This document shows positions 33,455 to 64,000 of a DNA stretch of 64,000 nucleotides, in pieces; the first letter of the stretch is position 1, and each line of letters opens with the position of its first letter. The position numbers and the translations under genes were made by a program. The stretch comes from Cacajao melanocephalus (lineage: Eukaryota > Chordata > Mammalia > Primates > Pitheciidae). Where the stretch lies: NCBI GenBank assembly GCA_963573385.1, contig CAUYLG010062989.1, forward strand, positions 62,001 through 126,000, in the 5' to 3' direction. The notes beneath the pieces are model-generated. The model was not told the DNA's origin. It ran no database searches and saw only the letters and a program-made list of their open reading frames with translations.

Positions 33455-36080
33455 TTTCATTTTTACCAATGTCATATATGAGTCTAACAAAATGGGTTTT
33501 CCAACAGAAAAGCCTAAAGCATAGGAATTAAAGTGGAGAAGGGAGACACTGCATACACAGGGTATGGCTCCCTGCTGGATACTGGCTAACCCTGCCACAC
33601 AGTTAAACAGCGGGAACCTCTATGTTCGCTTTTCCTTTTTGCTCCTGCTACACTTACCCAAGAAGCAGTGATGAGACTAATGCTCTTCAAATCCTTTTCC
33701 TCCTGCAATTGGAAGCAGTGGAAAGCTCGCCAATGCTAACTACAGAACTGTGTGTCCCTCATGAAAAAAACATACCTGTCACTTTGGCATCCTGCTTCCA
33801 GCTGAGTCAGACACAGACAACAGCCCCATCCCATGCCCCCACCAGGCACCTGTGAGTGACACTGAGCACTAGGGCAGGGGAGGGACAACAAGGATTGGAG
33901 GGGACTTGGCTAAGTTGTAAAGCTGGCATAGGAGCCCAATCCCTGATTCCCAGGAGAGAGAACCGAATGTCCATATCTTGACAGCACAGCCAGCTCACCT
34001 CTCCTTGGCCTGCCTTGTCTCTCCTGAATGAAGACCATGGGATATCCAGATAAATGACACCTGGGTTTGGCTGAAAAGGTTCCCTCTGTTGTCCTTTAGA
34101 AGACGGGAGCAGAGGAAAGGAGCTTCCTCTGGGCAAAGCTTTGAAAGAGCTATGCTCTCATCTCCCTCCCACACTCTCTCCTGTGTGTTCTGGTGCCTTT
34201 AGCCTCTGCCACTCACTGGGCCTTCCAGTGCCCTCGTCTCCCCACTGCCTGAGCAATTCCTTACCCAAACCCACTCCTGCCTTCCTTTGCAGGGCCTCAT
34301 GCTCCAAAATTCTCTCTACAAGTAACATTCCCTTCTCAGGATTGGATCTCGACTAGGTCAGGGGAAAGCCTTTTTGGAAACTAATTCATACTAAGGGGTG
34401 AGTGACAATTCATTTCCACTCTCTCAATCTGAATGATGTTTTCTTGGTAACTGAAGTTGATCTCTAGTTGGTGGAATCCAGCACAGCAACGGGAGCGTGA
34501 AAGAGCCATTGTGGGACAAGATGGCCCACCTGCTGCTCCTTAAATCTTATCCCCTGACTTCCTTACCAAGCAACAACTAAGAGAGAAAGGGCCTTCAGTG
34601 AGCCACTGCCCCCTGCCCCCTCTCCAGCTAGCTTCCTTCCTGGAGCCTCAGCCTTCTCCTTTATAGAAGGTGCGAACTCTGCTATAAATAGGGTCAGGCT
34701 CTGCTCCCTCCAAATCCAAATAAGGTCCTAAACACAGGCACCTACTATGTCCAGGGCCTCCAACTCTTGAAGACACACCTTTCAGCTGAGACAAAAACAA
34801 AGTCTAAGAATCACCCTGCAGAGTCCAGCCATTCAGCACAGGTTCCCTCTACAGGGCTCTCCAGTTTTAACCTCAGGGCAGTTTCTGTTCTGCCCAGTTC
34901 CTGCTTCCATCTCCCTCTACCTTCCCTGGAGGCCCAGCCTTGCCCCTCTTCCTTCTGGCTCCAGGGACTGGAAGTGGCCCCAAGCCAAAGCTCAGGAAGG
35001 CTCAGGCTCAGCCTCAGCCCAAGCCCCAGCCCCAGCAGACCAGGGAGGCAAGCAGGAGCCAGGAGGCTTGGCTCTAGGGACCTGGCAGCTTGCTGAGCGT
35101 GAGACAGGCCCAGACAGAACAATTTTGTGAAAGTTGCCTCTTCTCCAGCAGTTAGCCTGCTTATCAGGTGGGCAAAGAGTAATTATTACCTAACACCAAC
35201 AAGTGTCCGGCTAACTGGGGTTTTACCTGATTGCAACACCAGGCGGGTCATCATGCTCTCTTGGTTCCCTAGATTGCTCCACAGGCTCCTGGCAGGCAAC
35301 CAGTCTGCCATTTAATGTTTAAAAGCCCTCTGCTCCTATTTGTCAGCCTTGTAGCTTTTCTTTGTCGACATCAGCTGGAATAAACAGGAAGTGCTTCTAT
35401 TTTAAGCAGATCAGATACTTTCTGGCTACCCATAAAGAAAAGGAATATTCGTCATGGGAACTTGAAAATCTAATCTCCTCTCAATCTCACACCCCGACCC
35501 CAACCAATCTGACTGACAAGCTGTGCTGTGGTTGAAGAATTAGAAACTAAGCTAATTTCTCATTTCTATTGATGGAACAACTTCCTTTCTCCTTCTGGGT
35601 CTAGCATATCCTCTAGTGTCTTAGTGTCTCTTCCCTGCTTCACCTCACCCAGATCCTTCTCAGCTTGTATAAGTGAGACTGAATCAAAGAAGAACCCCAA
35701 AGGAGGCTAGCTATAGACTATTGAGTTTGCTATTGTATTACAAGGCTCAAGTGGCCAGATCCTGTGAGGGCATCCAGAAACACTGCAGAGAAAGGCAGCC
35801 TTGCTGAGAAACACAGAGATCCCCGCTCCTACTCCAGCCAACCCTTCCCCTAGCACACACCCCCACTCCACATATTGTTAAGATACGAATAGCCAGATCC
35901 TGAAGTTTGGAGAAACGGTACTGTCATGCCCTACTTTCTAGTGATTTCTACCCTGAGTTCCTCTTGAAAAAGAACAGCAAAGCATCAGAAGCTGGTGGGA
36001 CACTCACAACTAGGTTCATCTATTCTCCTGTTAGACATAAACAATCTCACAGAATACCAGCCTCATAGGGTCACTCTGAG
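33455..36080. other. Intergenic spacer, part 1
   Basis: Sequence between the two convergent 3′ ends. I recognise no transposon here, which is unusual for this window. It is GC-richer around 34,500-35,120. A MEF2-like and a CArG box lie at 34,682-34,725. No splice-flanked reading frame is seen. Confidence 0.5.
34682..34725 (+). promoter_or_regulatory. MEF2-like site plus CArG box
   Basis: CTATAAATAG at 34,682-34,691 is a perfect MEF2 consensus (it also contains TATAAATA). CCAAATAAGG at 34,716-34,725 is a perfect SRF CArG box, 24 bases away. An E-box CACCTG lies at 34,527-34,532. Function is not shown. Confidence 0.35.
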
Positions 36081-36084
36081 ACCA

Positions 36085-36305
36085 CGATAAAATGAGGCAA
36101 TAGGGTGTAATGGTCTTGAAAGTCAGAAGGCCTGAGTTTGGCTCTGACTCTGCCGTTTACTGCCTGTGAGACTCCTGAAAAGTCACCCTCCCGGCTGGTG
36201 ACCTCTATTTACTCATCTGGCCTCTTATCTCAAGAGTCAGTGACATCAATAAAGTGATATCACAAACTGTAAAGTGCTTTAGAAATGAATGCCAGTATAG
36301 GTGAG
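36085..36305 (+). repeat. MIR SINE fossil
   Basis: It carries 'gcaatagggtgtaatggtct', 'gcctgagtttggctctgac' and 'ctgccgtttactgcctgtga', then the 'tactcatctggcc' end, in MIR order. Confidence 0.6.
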
Positions 36306-36942
36306 AAAAAAATCAATAAAAACTTCAAAGTAACACACTCTTTGTGTTAGGTAGTTGTAATATCCAAATAGCCTGCCCCCATATAATCCTTAGCAAGTAT
36401 AGTAGGCATAGCTATCTCTACAATATTCAAAACGGTAGGCCTCTTTTGTGGCAACTTACTACGAAAAAATGCACAAGGCAGGAACCGGAGGAAGCCAGTT
36501 CCTTTGAAGCCAAACCCCGTGCCCAGCAGGGAGGCAAGAGCAGGGAGGGAGGCAGCAATGGGTGGGCAGGTAGCCCCATGCCCCCAGTGTCACCAGCCTT
36601 TGAACCCCAGTGTAGGGAAAGTGCCATAAGGGCAGTGTCAAGGTCTTAAAAAATTATCTTCCACTTCAAGAAGTTTCATAACAAGTCATGTATATTACCT
36701 TGGTTGAAAGAATTACCTGAAGAAAAGTAAAAGACATAGTCCAGTGGTTTCCAACATCTAAAAATTGCAGGTGTCAGAAAAACACAGGAAGTTTCTGCAT
36801 GGCACTAGCTATATTCCATTTCTATTGAGTAAGAAATTGAGTTTTCAAATACGGGTCTTCAGATTCCTTGTACACACCACTCTCTTCCATTGCCCTCCCC
36901 AACCATGACCAGGAAGAGGCCTACAACCTCCCAATTATGATT

Positions 36943-36974
36943 ATGTTAATATGGTCATATGTTAATATGGTCAT
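36943..36974 (+). repeat. Perfect 16-bp tandem duplication
   Basis: ATGTTAATATGGTCAT occurs twice without gap, at 36,943-36,958 and 36,959-36,974. Confidence 0.9.
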
Positions 36975-37161
36975 AGTTAAGCAAATTGGGACAGAGCTCT
37001 AGAGACAGGTTCTACAGAAAAGAGAAGGGAGAGTGAGGGGGAGATTTACTCAATACACTACAGCCCCATTAACGAATCTCACAAGAATGAAGCTCCTTTA
37101 CAAAGTTTGAGCAAAAAGCACGAAAACCCTGAGTATTTCTCTGCTAAGTAAAGAAAAATAT

Positions 37162-37473
37162 GGCTGGGCACAGTGGCTCACACCTGTAATCCCAGCCCTT
37201 TGGGTATGCCAGGCAGGCAGACTGATTGAGCTCTAGAGTTCAAGACAAGCCTGAGAAGCATGGTGAGACACCATCTCTACTAAAAATACAAAAAAAATAA
37301 CTGGAAGTGGTGGTGTGTGCCTGCGGTCCCAGCTACTCAGGAGGCTGAGGTAGAAGGATTGTCACATAAGCCTGGGAGGGGGAGGCTGCAGTAAGCCAAA
37401 ACTGCACCACTGCACTCCAGCCTGGGTGACAGAGCAAGACCCTGTTGCAAAAAAAAAAAAAAAAAAAAAAAAA
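37162..37473 (+). mobile_element. Alu (J/S type)
   Basis: A full dimer from GGCTGGGCACAGTGGC to a run of about 25 A at 37,449-37,473. The long pure tail is notable given the high divergence of the body. Confidence 0.92.
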
Positions 37474-38255
37474 CCCCACATTTGCTCTTTGGCTCCCTGT
37501 GCTGAGTTAAAAGTTAAACCAGGCTAGCCCTATAAAGTATATTGTCCTTTCAAATTCTCCTTCCCCACTTGGGTGGTGACAACTCCTGTTTTTTCTTGGG
37601 AGCACCAAACCTTCCTACTCTCTCTCCCTGCTTAAGAAGGATTAGATATTATTTAAACTTACTGGCTGGCACTCATTCATGTGAAAGTTTAACTGTTAAG
37701 GTGTCATACCGTCATGATGGATTGAGAACCCCTACGGCGTGCATGGTAAGCATGATGTATTCATGGAGAGGCCTAGGGAGAAAGACACAGGCTGGCCTAT
37801 CCTAAGACTGGAGCTGGTTGTACAAGGGGGTCACACGTGAGACAAACAAGAGACATGGACAGAAGGACGGGAGACAGAGGGAGTGGAGGGTTTTGTTTCA
37901 CTTTTTCTGTGTTTAAGCTTTTTAGAATTATGGATACTGAAATGAATACATCTGTAGGGCTCAAACAATAAAAAACACGAAGGAACACTCAAAACTTTTT
38001 CACATTTTACTACAGAGGTATTTGATGGATGTACTCATTATTAGTTAATATGTAAACTTGTAAACTGCTAATTTATAACCTACTAGTACAAAATCATTTT
38101 ACAAAAACTCTTTAAAAACTAATAGATAATGTGTTCTCTGGTAGGTATCACTGGAAGGTGTACCTGGGCAGGTGCCTCCCCTGCAGGCTATCAGCAGCTG
38201 CAGCCAGGTTAGCTGCTGCTGCCTCTGCGGCCAAAGCTTCACCCTCCAGCTACCT
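37474..38255. other. Intergenic spacer, part 2
   Basis: No gene or recognised repeat. It separates the Alu from the inferred B4GALT4 transcript end. Confidence 0.5.
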
Positions 38256-38259
38256 CTTC

Positions 38260-38802
38260 ATTCCCAAGTTCACTGCCTCTTTATTCAACACCTTTTCTCC
38301 CCTCTTTTGTGGCCTTCCTCTCAGCTGGGACCCACCATTTCACAGACGATCGTACAGGATAAATGAGTAACACTATTATATCTTCGTACCTTTCTACGTT
38401 GGATGAGAACAACTCTGATTCTCTCAGACATTCAGCAGTCTTGTTTCTTGTGATCTTTTACCCCATAATATATCACTTCAAATTTAAATACATCTCCTTC
38501 AGGCAGAGTCCTCAAATAGTCTTCATTTTATCCTTTGAGTCATCCTTTTATATAAAGTCCCTCAAGTTTCCATATTACAACATTTAACCCTCATGATCAA
38601 AATGACTAAGAAAGCTGTCTTGTTAAAACTGTTTTATAGTCCATATCACCAGGAACTCTGCTAAGAAAATACAAAAATGAAAAATTCAGCCCAACAATGA
38701 GCTATAACAGGTTCTTAACGCGTGCTACTATTCAAAGTCTCTAGGCCAAAATTATTTCAGCCAAAGAATCAGTTCTTCCAAACATCACCAAAAGATCCAG
38801 GG
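38260..38802 (-). other. B4GALT4: B4GALT4 3′ UTR (inferred)
   Basis: From the TGA stop leftward to about 20 bases past the first canonical AATAAA on the minus strand. It is about 540 bases. No transposon is seen in it. The cleavage site is inferred, and longer forms are possible. Confidence 0.65.
38280..38285 (-). terminator. B4GALT4: B4GALT4 poly(A) signal
   Basis: TTTATT on the plus strand, thus AATAAA on the coding strand. It is the first canonical signal after the stop. Confidence 0.65.
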
Positions 38803-56684
<17,882 letters not shown>

Positions 56685-56828
56685 GTTTTTTATTATGTGA
56701 ATAATATGTATCTCTCTGCTTCACTGCAGGCAAGAAAGCTTCAAGCTGAACTTTTCCAATCTGATTGCAAACTTGACGACAACTGAAAATACAATGCCTG
56801 CTTTTGCTTGTAGTTCTGCTCCAACAAT
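56685..56828 (-). other. B4GALT4: B4GALT4 5′ UTR part of start-codon exon
   Basis: Upstream of the ATG the transcript sequence runs to a likely acceptor TGCCTTTTAG at 56,829. A nearer alternative acceptor, TGTATTTTCAG, lies about 55 bases inside. At least one further 5′ exon must exist upstream and is not identified in this window. Confidence 0.6.
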
Positions 56829-57439
56829 CTAAAAGGCAATCACAAAAGACACGTTGTTTCAAATGGAAATTCTATCTGAAATGATTCACTTCAGCACAAA
56901 CTGAAAACCCATACCCGATGGACCTTGACTAACCGTAACGGTAGGTCTCCCACTAAGGGTTTAGAGATCCGAAATCCAGAGGTTTTAGAGGTTCCAAGCA
57001 TCAATACATCACAGAAGCTCTCTCCAGGTTATTGGCCAGGCTGTCTGTCACCCAAGAAGGGAAGCCATTTCCAGACTTTGGACAGAACAAATAGGCAAGG
57101 GAGACTGCAAATGCCCTGAGACGTTAGCTGGGCACAGCCTAAGACACAGCCCTAATGGCTCTCTGCCTCAGTTGCCCCTTCCTGGCACAGCTTTAAGGGA
57201 GGATTTTTAAAACATGAAACCTTGTTACAGAAGCACATTTTGACCCAAAGAGAAAATAAGGGAAAAGTTCTTCTCCCCTGTGAGAGCTAGAAAAGCATGG
57301 TCCTCGACAACAGGAAATGAGTGCTGTATTAACCAAGAAGCACTGGCATAGGGCACACTGCAATGGCGGGCAGGAGGGAGTCTATCAAGAAACACAAGAG
57401 AATCCCTAAACAGAACGTCAACTATCTATAAGAATAACA

Positions 57440-57640
57440 GAACTACAGCACAGTGTTTAAGATCAGGAGTTTGGATTTAGACAGAAACTACAGCTCTACC
57501 ACATAACAGCTATGTAACCTGGGGCCAGTCATTTAACTAAGCCTCAGTTTTCTTATCTGTAAAATGGGGATAAAAATAGTATATACCTAGAAAAGTTATT
57601 GTGGGGCTTAGATGACCTAATTTATTAAAATATAAAGTGT
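57440..57640 (+). repeat. MIR SINE fossil
   Basis: It has 'aagatcaggagtttggattt', 'acataacagctatgtaacct', 'gcctcagttttcttatctgt' and 'aaaatggggataaaaatagt', a well preserved MIR. Confidence 0.7.
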
Positions 57641-58689
57641 TATCCCACCTTGACAAATAAGCAAACACACTGAAACACCACTTTTTGTACCGTATTTCTC
57701 ACTGTCAGTTGATCAGTTGCCACTCTGATTTCATACTTCAGTAGCATGAGATGGCATAATATGAATTCACTTCTAAGAGGTGGCTATGCTCTTAATTACT
57801 GACAAAAATCATGTTAAGACCACCCAGCTGAGGGCCCACCCTGGACCATGGAAAATACACTAAAGTGGTGAGTGCTACTTGACAAGGATCCCTGGGTTAC
57901 TGCCAGCAACACCTGCTACATCCTCTCCACGTGGCCAAAATCACATCTCTCCTCTAATTCTAAACATGCTCTCAGAAGAACACAGAAAATGCTAAGGCCA
58001 GGGCACAGATAATCTACAAAGACAAACATATTCTCAACTAAACAAATAAAATAGAGACCAAAATATCTTCTATGCTAAATAATCACATGGAAACACTTAT
58101 GATTAAATCTTAAATGACAAAAAGAAAAACAGAAAGCAGACCCAGTATCTGTGCAATGATTACAACTGAAGATGCACAATAAGGAAAGTCTAGAAAGAAA
58201 TACACTCAAAAGTTAATAACAATATTAGGAAAATGGGATTCACTAGGGATTTTTTTTCTCTTTTTAGAATTTTTAATAATATAGTTTTATATTATGTATA
58301 TATTTTTGTATATCAGTGTCATATTTACATGTATTTTACATATATCGTTTTATAATATAGTACTCTTAAAATGAAAACAAAGTGAATTTTTTTTAATGGT
58401 GAATAGAGAGCCAGTAAGTAACTGTAAAAAACCACCATTACCTCAGAAACTCTCAGGATAGTTTCACACTTACTAAAGGATTGAATTCCAAAAATTTAAT
58501 TCCAGGCTGGTTTGAAGGAAACCTAGAAAATATTTCTCTCTAAACACAATGCTATTGATGAAAAGGGAGGTTACATTCTTGGGGAATTTTTGACCCAGAA
58601 AGCAATTAAACAGTATGGCCTGTGTTCAGGGTCCTGTGAAGGCATCACAGGAAGTCAATGCTGAAGGCAGTAATAATAACTCATAAAAA

Positions 58690-58885
58690 GGACAATTTAG
58701 GCATGCATTTACTCCGTGCCATGCACTGGGGTAAAATCACTTGTATTAACCTACTTAACTCTCATTTAACCACATGAAGTAAGAATTACTAGCCTCCTCA
58801 TTATATAGGTAAGAAAAGGAAAGGAAGGTTTGGTGAGATTAAGTATCTTGCCAAAGCCCACATGACTAGTAAGTGTTAGCATGAG
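58690..58885 (-). repeat. MIR-type SINE fossil, antisense
   Basis: It carries 'actccgtgccatgcactggg', 'acttaactctcatttaacca', 'aaggtttggtgagattaagt' and 'gccaaagcccacatgactag', the reverse MIR order. Confidence 0.6.
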
Positions 58886-59178
58886 GTCTCAGCCCAGGTG
58901 GTCGGCTCCACATCCTTCACATGGATGTTTCCTCTTTTCTCCCCTTGGTGCCTGGGTAGGCCCAACACAAACCCTTGAATATTCAGGTTCCTTTGGGGGC
59001 CTTCTATGTCTCTCGCACATTTGCCGTCCCTTTCTTCGGGACTGTCTGTTCAAATGCCTTCCTGGAGGTCTGTTCTCTTCCCTCTGGGTGACAATAGGTC
59101 ATCAGGTCCTGGGGCCAGTCAGACAACCTCTTGTGGACTTAGTTGTAGGAAGCTTAAATGCTAGGATTGGCAATTTTT

Positions 59179-59470
<292 letters not shown>

Positions 59471-59506
59471 GATTGGCAATTTTTAAAATAAAGATCTTGA
59501 TCTTAG

Positions 59507-59869
<363 letters not shown>

Positions 59870-60077
59870 TAAAAGAGAGACTTGCCGAGTGGAAAGAAGT
59901 TATGACCATAAAATTACTGCAGTGTTGAAACCAGAAAAGACCTTGGAGACCACACATCCACCTCCCTCATTCTACAGAGGGGGAAGAGATTTTAAAACCT
60001 ACCTAAGGGAGGGGGTACATGGAAAATCTTTCTATCTTCTGCTCAGTTTGGTTGTGAATCTAAAACCACCCTAAAAA

Positions 60078-60304
60078 TACAGCTGAACCCTGAACAACAT
60101 GGGTTTGTACTGCATGGCTCCACTTATACTCAGATTTTTTTTAACCAAATGTAGACCAAAAATATAATATTCCTGGGATGCAAAACCTGTGTACACAGAG
60201 GGCCACTTTTCCAATACGTGGGTTCCAGGACTTAAGCATGCATAGATTTGGATAGATACACAGTTCCTGGAGCCAATTCCTTCCGTATACTGAGGGACAA
60301 CTAT
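60078..60304 (+). mobile_element. Tigger-type (Tc1/mariner) MITE
   Basis: It begins 'cagctgaaccctgaacaaca' and ends 'atactgagggacaactata', loosely inverted ends. Inside are 'gcatggctccacttatactc', 'ctgggatgcaaaacctgtg' and 'gttcctggagccaattcctt', a layout familiar from small Tigger-derived elements. The exact family is unsure. Confidence 0.6.
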
Positions 60305-60784
60305 AATTTAAAAACAAAAAAAAACCTACCCAAGAAGGAAACAGCTGTGAATAACCATAAACTAATATTGCTCAACTGCAGCCTATAGGCTTTGTTCAAA
60401 GATAAAACATTTATTCTAAAAGCAAGGAACTATTATTAATAATTACTTATTAGGCCTTCATTACTAATCCTGCTTTTGAGACAACATCTGACCCAGTTAA
60501 AAATAGTTACTTAGCTATCTTTAAGTCTAAGTGCTGTCTCCAAAACTGTACAGAGAGCCAGCATAAGGAACTTCAGGGGTAAGGGTTCCTCGGCTCCTGT
60601 GAGTAAACATCTGAAGTGTGAAGGGTCTGTCATCTGTCTGTTCACCTGTTTTTCAAGAGAGACTAGCCAAGCCACTGGAGGCCACCCTCTCAGTGTATGT
60701 CCAGCTATAAAATGATGAAAAATACTTATCTCACAAAGTTGCTCTAAGAATTTAATAAGATAATGCACCCAAGCACACTGGTAG

Positions 60785-61207
<423 letters not shown>

Positions 61208-61784
61208 TAATTTGTACTTTCTAACTCTGTTATTTCCATTTTTCTCTTAATGAGTATATAATATTTTTATAATTAGAAAAACATAATGACTTATTTTTTT
61301 AAAGTTATTTTTAGGGCAAGTGACTCCTGGTTGGTGTTTGAGAAAATGCCATTATATCAGATTTATTTTCTTACACAAACATTTAAGTAACTGAGAGACC
61401 CTTAATTCTCACCACAGTCTCAGAGTTATTTTCTTTTTCAGTCAAGGCTGTCTTGAAGTGGCAAGACAGCTTTGACTGAAAACAAATTCAGGCAACATGA
61501 AAGAAGTGACTTAGGGCAAGATTTACCACTCTTTCCCTTTCTAGAAGTCTGCCCTGTAGTTAGTTAAAAATGATCATGTTCTCATATTTGGTTTTCCTCT
61601 ACTCAATTCAACCAGTCTTTTCTGAGTACCTGCTACTTTCAAGCAAAGGGAATAGGACATAAAGAGAATTAAAGCCTAGTCTTTGTACTCAGAGTTTATT
61701 TCTATCTTTTTCTAGATTTCAATTTCTGTAATCTCTTGTTAAATATGCCAACAATTCCATCCCAAAGTGGGAGAAAAGATTAAA

Positions 61785-61905
61785 CAAGATGGGTAAAATA
61801 CTGAGAAGTCTTAAAGATAGGTGATAGGTACCTGAGAGTCCATTTTCTTTCCCTGTACTTTTGTGTATGCTTGAAATTTTCCATAATAATTTTTTGAATC
61901 TGGAA
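61785..61905 (+). repeat. Old L1M 3′ end
   Basis: The text 'taggtgataggtacctgaga', 'cctgtacttttgtgtatgct' and 'tgaaattttccataataatt' is the terminal sequence of L1M-type 3′ UTRs. Confidence 0.65.
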
Positions 61906-62479
61906 AGGAAGGTAAGCTATAACAAAAAGTAAGGCAGCGTAAGTGCTACATATCATTCTTGGAGAATCTCTAACCACACACATTTTTACTCCACCGAAGT
62001 GGGTGGGGAAGACACCGTGTATCACTTTATAAATATTTACTAAGGATTTGCACCAAACAGAAAGGTTGTGTTCATTCAGCAGCTAAGAGCACGAAAATCA
62101 GCTTTACAATGTCTCTGAACCTATCAGGTAATTTTGCAGACATAGGGCATGTAAGTGCACTTGATACTGTACCAGGCACATGATCCTGATGCCTTGGGGC
62201 TCCCTGGGGCAGCACCAACAGACAGACTGATTATTTTGCTACTCTTTTTACCCCTGCAGAGTTCCTGGGAGTTTACCTTTTGCACACACATTGTCCCACC
62301 TTCCTTAGGCCTTCGTATTCATCATTCCAATTACAACTCCTTTAGGAGGCTTCTGAATGATCACTGGCCAGATCCTAATGGGGCAATGGTTCCCTGGGCA
62401 GGGTAAGGAATGGGATAAAAATGATGACAGCCATTTACATGTGCAAGTCATTTAAACCCAAAGATTAAGCTCCTAATGG

Positions 62480-63262
62480 CCCAACCTAGAAGCATTTGAG
62501 TAATTAAAAAAATAATGATGGCACTGTATTTTAACCCATAGGATAAAATGAATATCCACTAGTCTATACTGATAAAAATGATCAAATAAATAAATGAATA
62601 GAAGAGAAGGGGCAGCTCTTTTCTTACAGTAAATTCCAACTAGTAAGAAAGTGGGAGATGGGAAAAAAACATCCTCGGCAAACACCACAGTAAGAACTGT
62701 TGCAGACAAGGTTCACCAATGGATGCTAACCTAACAGGCAAAAATTTGAAGATAAACAGGATAGTCTCAAAGCATCTCCCCCAAGATAATTCCTAACCAC
62801 AAAGGGAAAGACAGTAACTTGGTAGTAGAGAAACCCAGTAGCTCACCATAACATCACTTCTGTGGTATTTGTGCCAAAGGTGCATAGCTTCATTAGAAGC
62901 ATGAGAAAACACCAGACAAGTTCATTCCACAATCTACCTAACTGGTACTCTTCGAAAGAATCAAAATCATGAACAACAAGGAAAAACTGAGGAACTATTT
63001 CAGACTGGAGAAGACTAAGGAGAAAGAAAAACTAAATAAAATGCAGGATCCTTGATAAAATACAGTGGGAACAGAAAAAAAAAAGGACATTAGTAGGAAA
63101 ATTGACGAAATTTAAATAAAGTTTGTAGTTTAGTTGATATTATTTATCAATGTACTATGGTTATGTAAGGGGTATTATTAGGGGAAGCTACGTGAACTCT
63201 CCGTACCATTTTTACAACTTTTCTATAAGTCTAAAATTAACTAAAAATAAAAATAAAAGAGT
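62480..63262 (+). repeat. Old L1M 3′ region
   Basis: The end carries 'tgtactatggttatgtaagg', 'attaggggaagctacgtgaa', 'ctctccgtaccatttttaca' and 'acttttctataagtctaaaa', the usual L1M 3′ ending, before an A/T-rich tail. The upstream half is a weaker match. Confidence 0.6.
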
Positions 63263-64000
63263 CGGAGACTAGGTACAACCCAAGTCAACAAATGACAGTA
63301 AATTAACTTAATTCTAAAGGAAAATCATTGTTTTTGTATTCCTAGTGCCTCAAACCAACATGACACATAGCAGGTGCTCAATTTAGTAATGAATGATGGA
63401 CTAGGATATATACTAGTTGAAATACATAAGGACACATCATAATTCCAGGATCCTGCTAAAAGGAATGAGACATAAAAAAAGAAAGGGGGGGGAAATAAAG
63501 ATGAATAAAATTAAATGACAACAAAATTCCATCTGAGGAGGATTTTAAAAATTTAAAAGGCTCACCCTGATACTAGCTCCCTTCACTAATATCAACACTT
63601 TTCTATGGGTAGGGACCTCACCTTTAATAAATAGCACTTTTGGTCATGTCCACTACCTTCCACTTCTCTACTTCTAAAAGTGATACTTCTCCTTAGCTTG
63701 GGGAGGAAGTGCTGTATAGCCTGCCCCTTCCTTCATGAAGTCACTCAGTACGTGAGCTCCACAGCACACTGGTACACAGTGTACCTGCCTCTGGGCAAAT
63801 GCTGCGGAAATCCACATTTGAAGCCAGGTGGTCCTGCAACATCTAAATGACCAAAGTTATTTTATGTAGTAGATGTTATGCAGCATAATACGGAATTCAC
63901 CAGAATTTCTGATGGGAGGTTTCAACAGAAGTTCATTGTGTACTTACATGTTACTTTCAGCTATCCCTAAGAAATCAACTATGGAGTTAGTAGGAGTTTA

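Larger units (their letters stand above)
56829..59164 (-). other. B4GALT4: B4GALT4 5′ intron, near part
   Basis: Contains two MIR-type fossils and AT-rich unassigned sequence, including 57,640-58,690. No exon with both splice sites is recognised. Confidence 0.5.

Noticed and set aside
34683..34690. TATAAATA as a core promoter
   Set aside because: No exon, initiator or downstream frame follows it. The same bases fit MEF2 better given the nearby CArG box.

Overview
The window is nuclear DNA of a primate. The many dimeric Alu elements, the L1 3′ ends, the MaLR and ERV-L type LTRs, the MIR/L2 background and the split coding exons with GT-AG introns all point there. It carries two protein genes that I recognise, UPK1B (uroplakin 1B, a tetraspanin) on the plus strand and B4GALT4 (beta-1,4-galactosyltransferase 4) on the minus strand. 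They lie tail to tail, an arrangement known from human chromosome 3q13. The encoded proteins differ from the human ones as I remember them at about 8 of 260 (UPK1B) and roughly 17 of 344 (B4GALT4) positions. I therefore infer a non-human anthropoid (monkey) rather than human or a great ape. The species call needs an alignment.

Layout. Positions 1-5,040 hold no gene: there is an L1 3′ end split by an Alu, old L2/L1M/MIR fossils and unassigned sequence. A probable UPK1B promoter and noncoding exon 1 lie at about 5,040-5,201. An 11.7 kb first intron full of fossils follows. Seven coding exons run from 16,884 to 32,254 and give a complete 260-residue reading frame with every splice site intact. 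The 3′ UTR contains an Alu and ends at a poly(A) signal at 33,427-33,432. From 33,455 to 38,255 is a 4.8 kb spacer between the two 3′ ends. B4GALT4 then reads leftward. Its start codon is at 56,684, six coding exons end at a TGA at 38,803, and a probable poly(A) signal is at 38,280-38,285. The spliced frame is a complete 344 residues. The first transcribed exon(s) and promoter of B4GALT4 are probably beyond 64,000, so 56,829-64,000 is read as its 5′ intron, with four old or young transposon clusters.

The two genes are not functionally coupled. UPK1B is a four-pass membrane protein of urothelial plaques that pairs with uroplakin III. B4GALT4 is a Golgi type II enzyme that adds galactose from UDP-Gal to GlcNac-terminated chains. 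I found no CRISPR array, operon, tRNA, rRNA or prokaryotic feature, and no evidence of an undescribed biological system. The best leads are a readable hAT transposase fossil and an L2 LINE ORF2 fossil inside UPK1B introns, and a MEF2 plus CArG pair in the intergenic spacer. Others are a TG repeat close to a B4GALT4 3′ splice site, a tandem NAGNAG acceptor in the UPK1B 5′ UTR, a 100-bp CpG-decayed direct repeat in UPK1B intron 1, and several perfect short tandem duplications.
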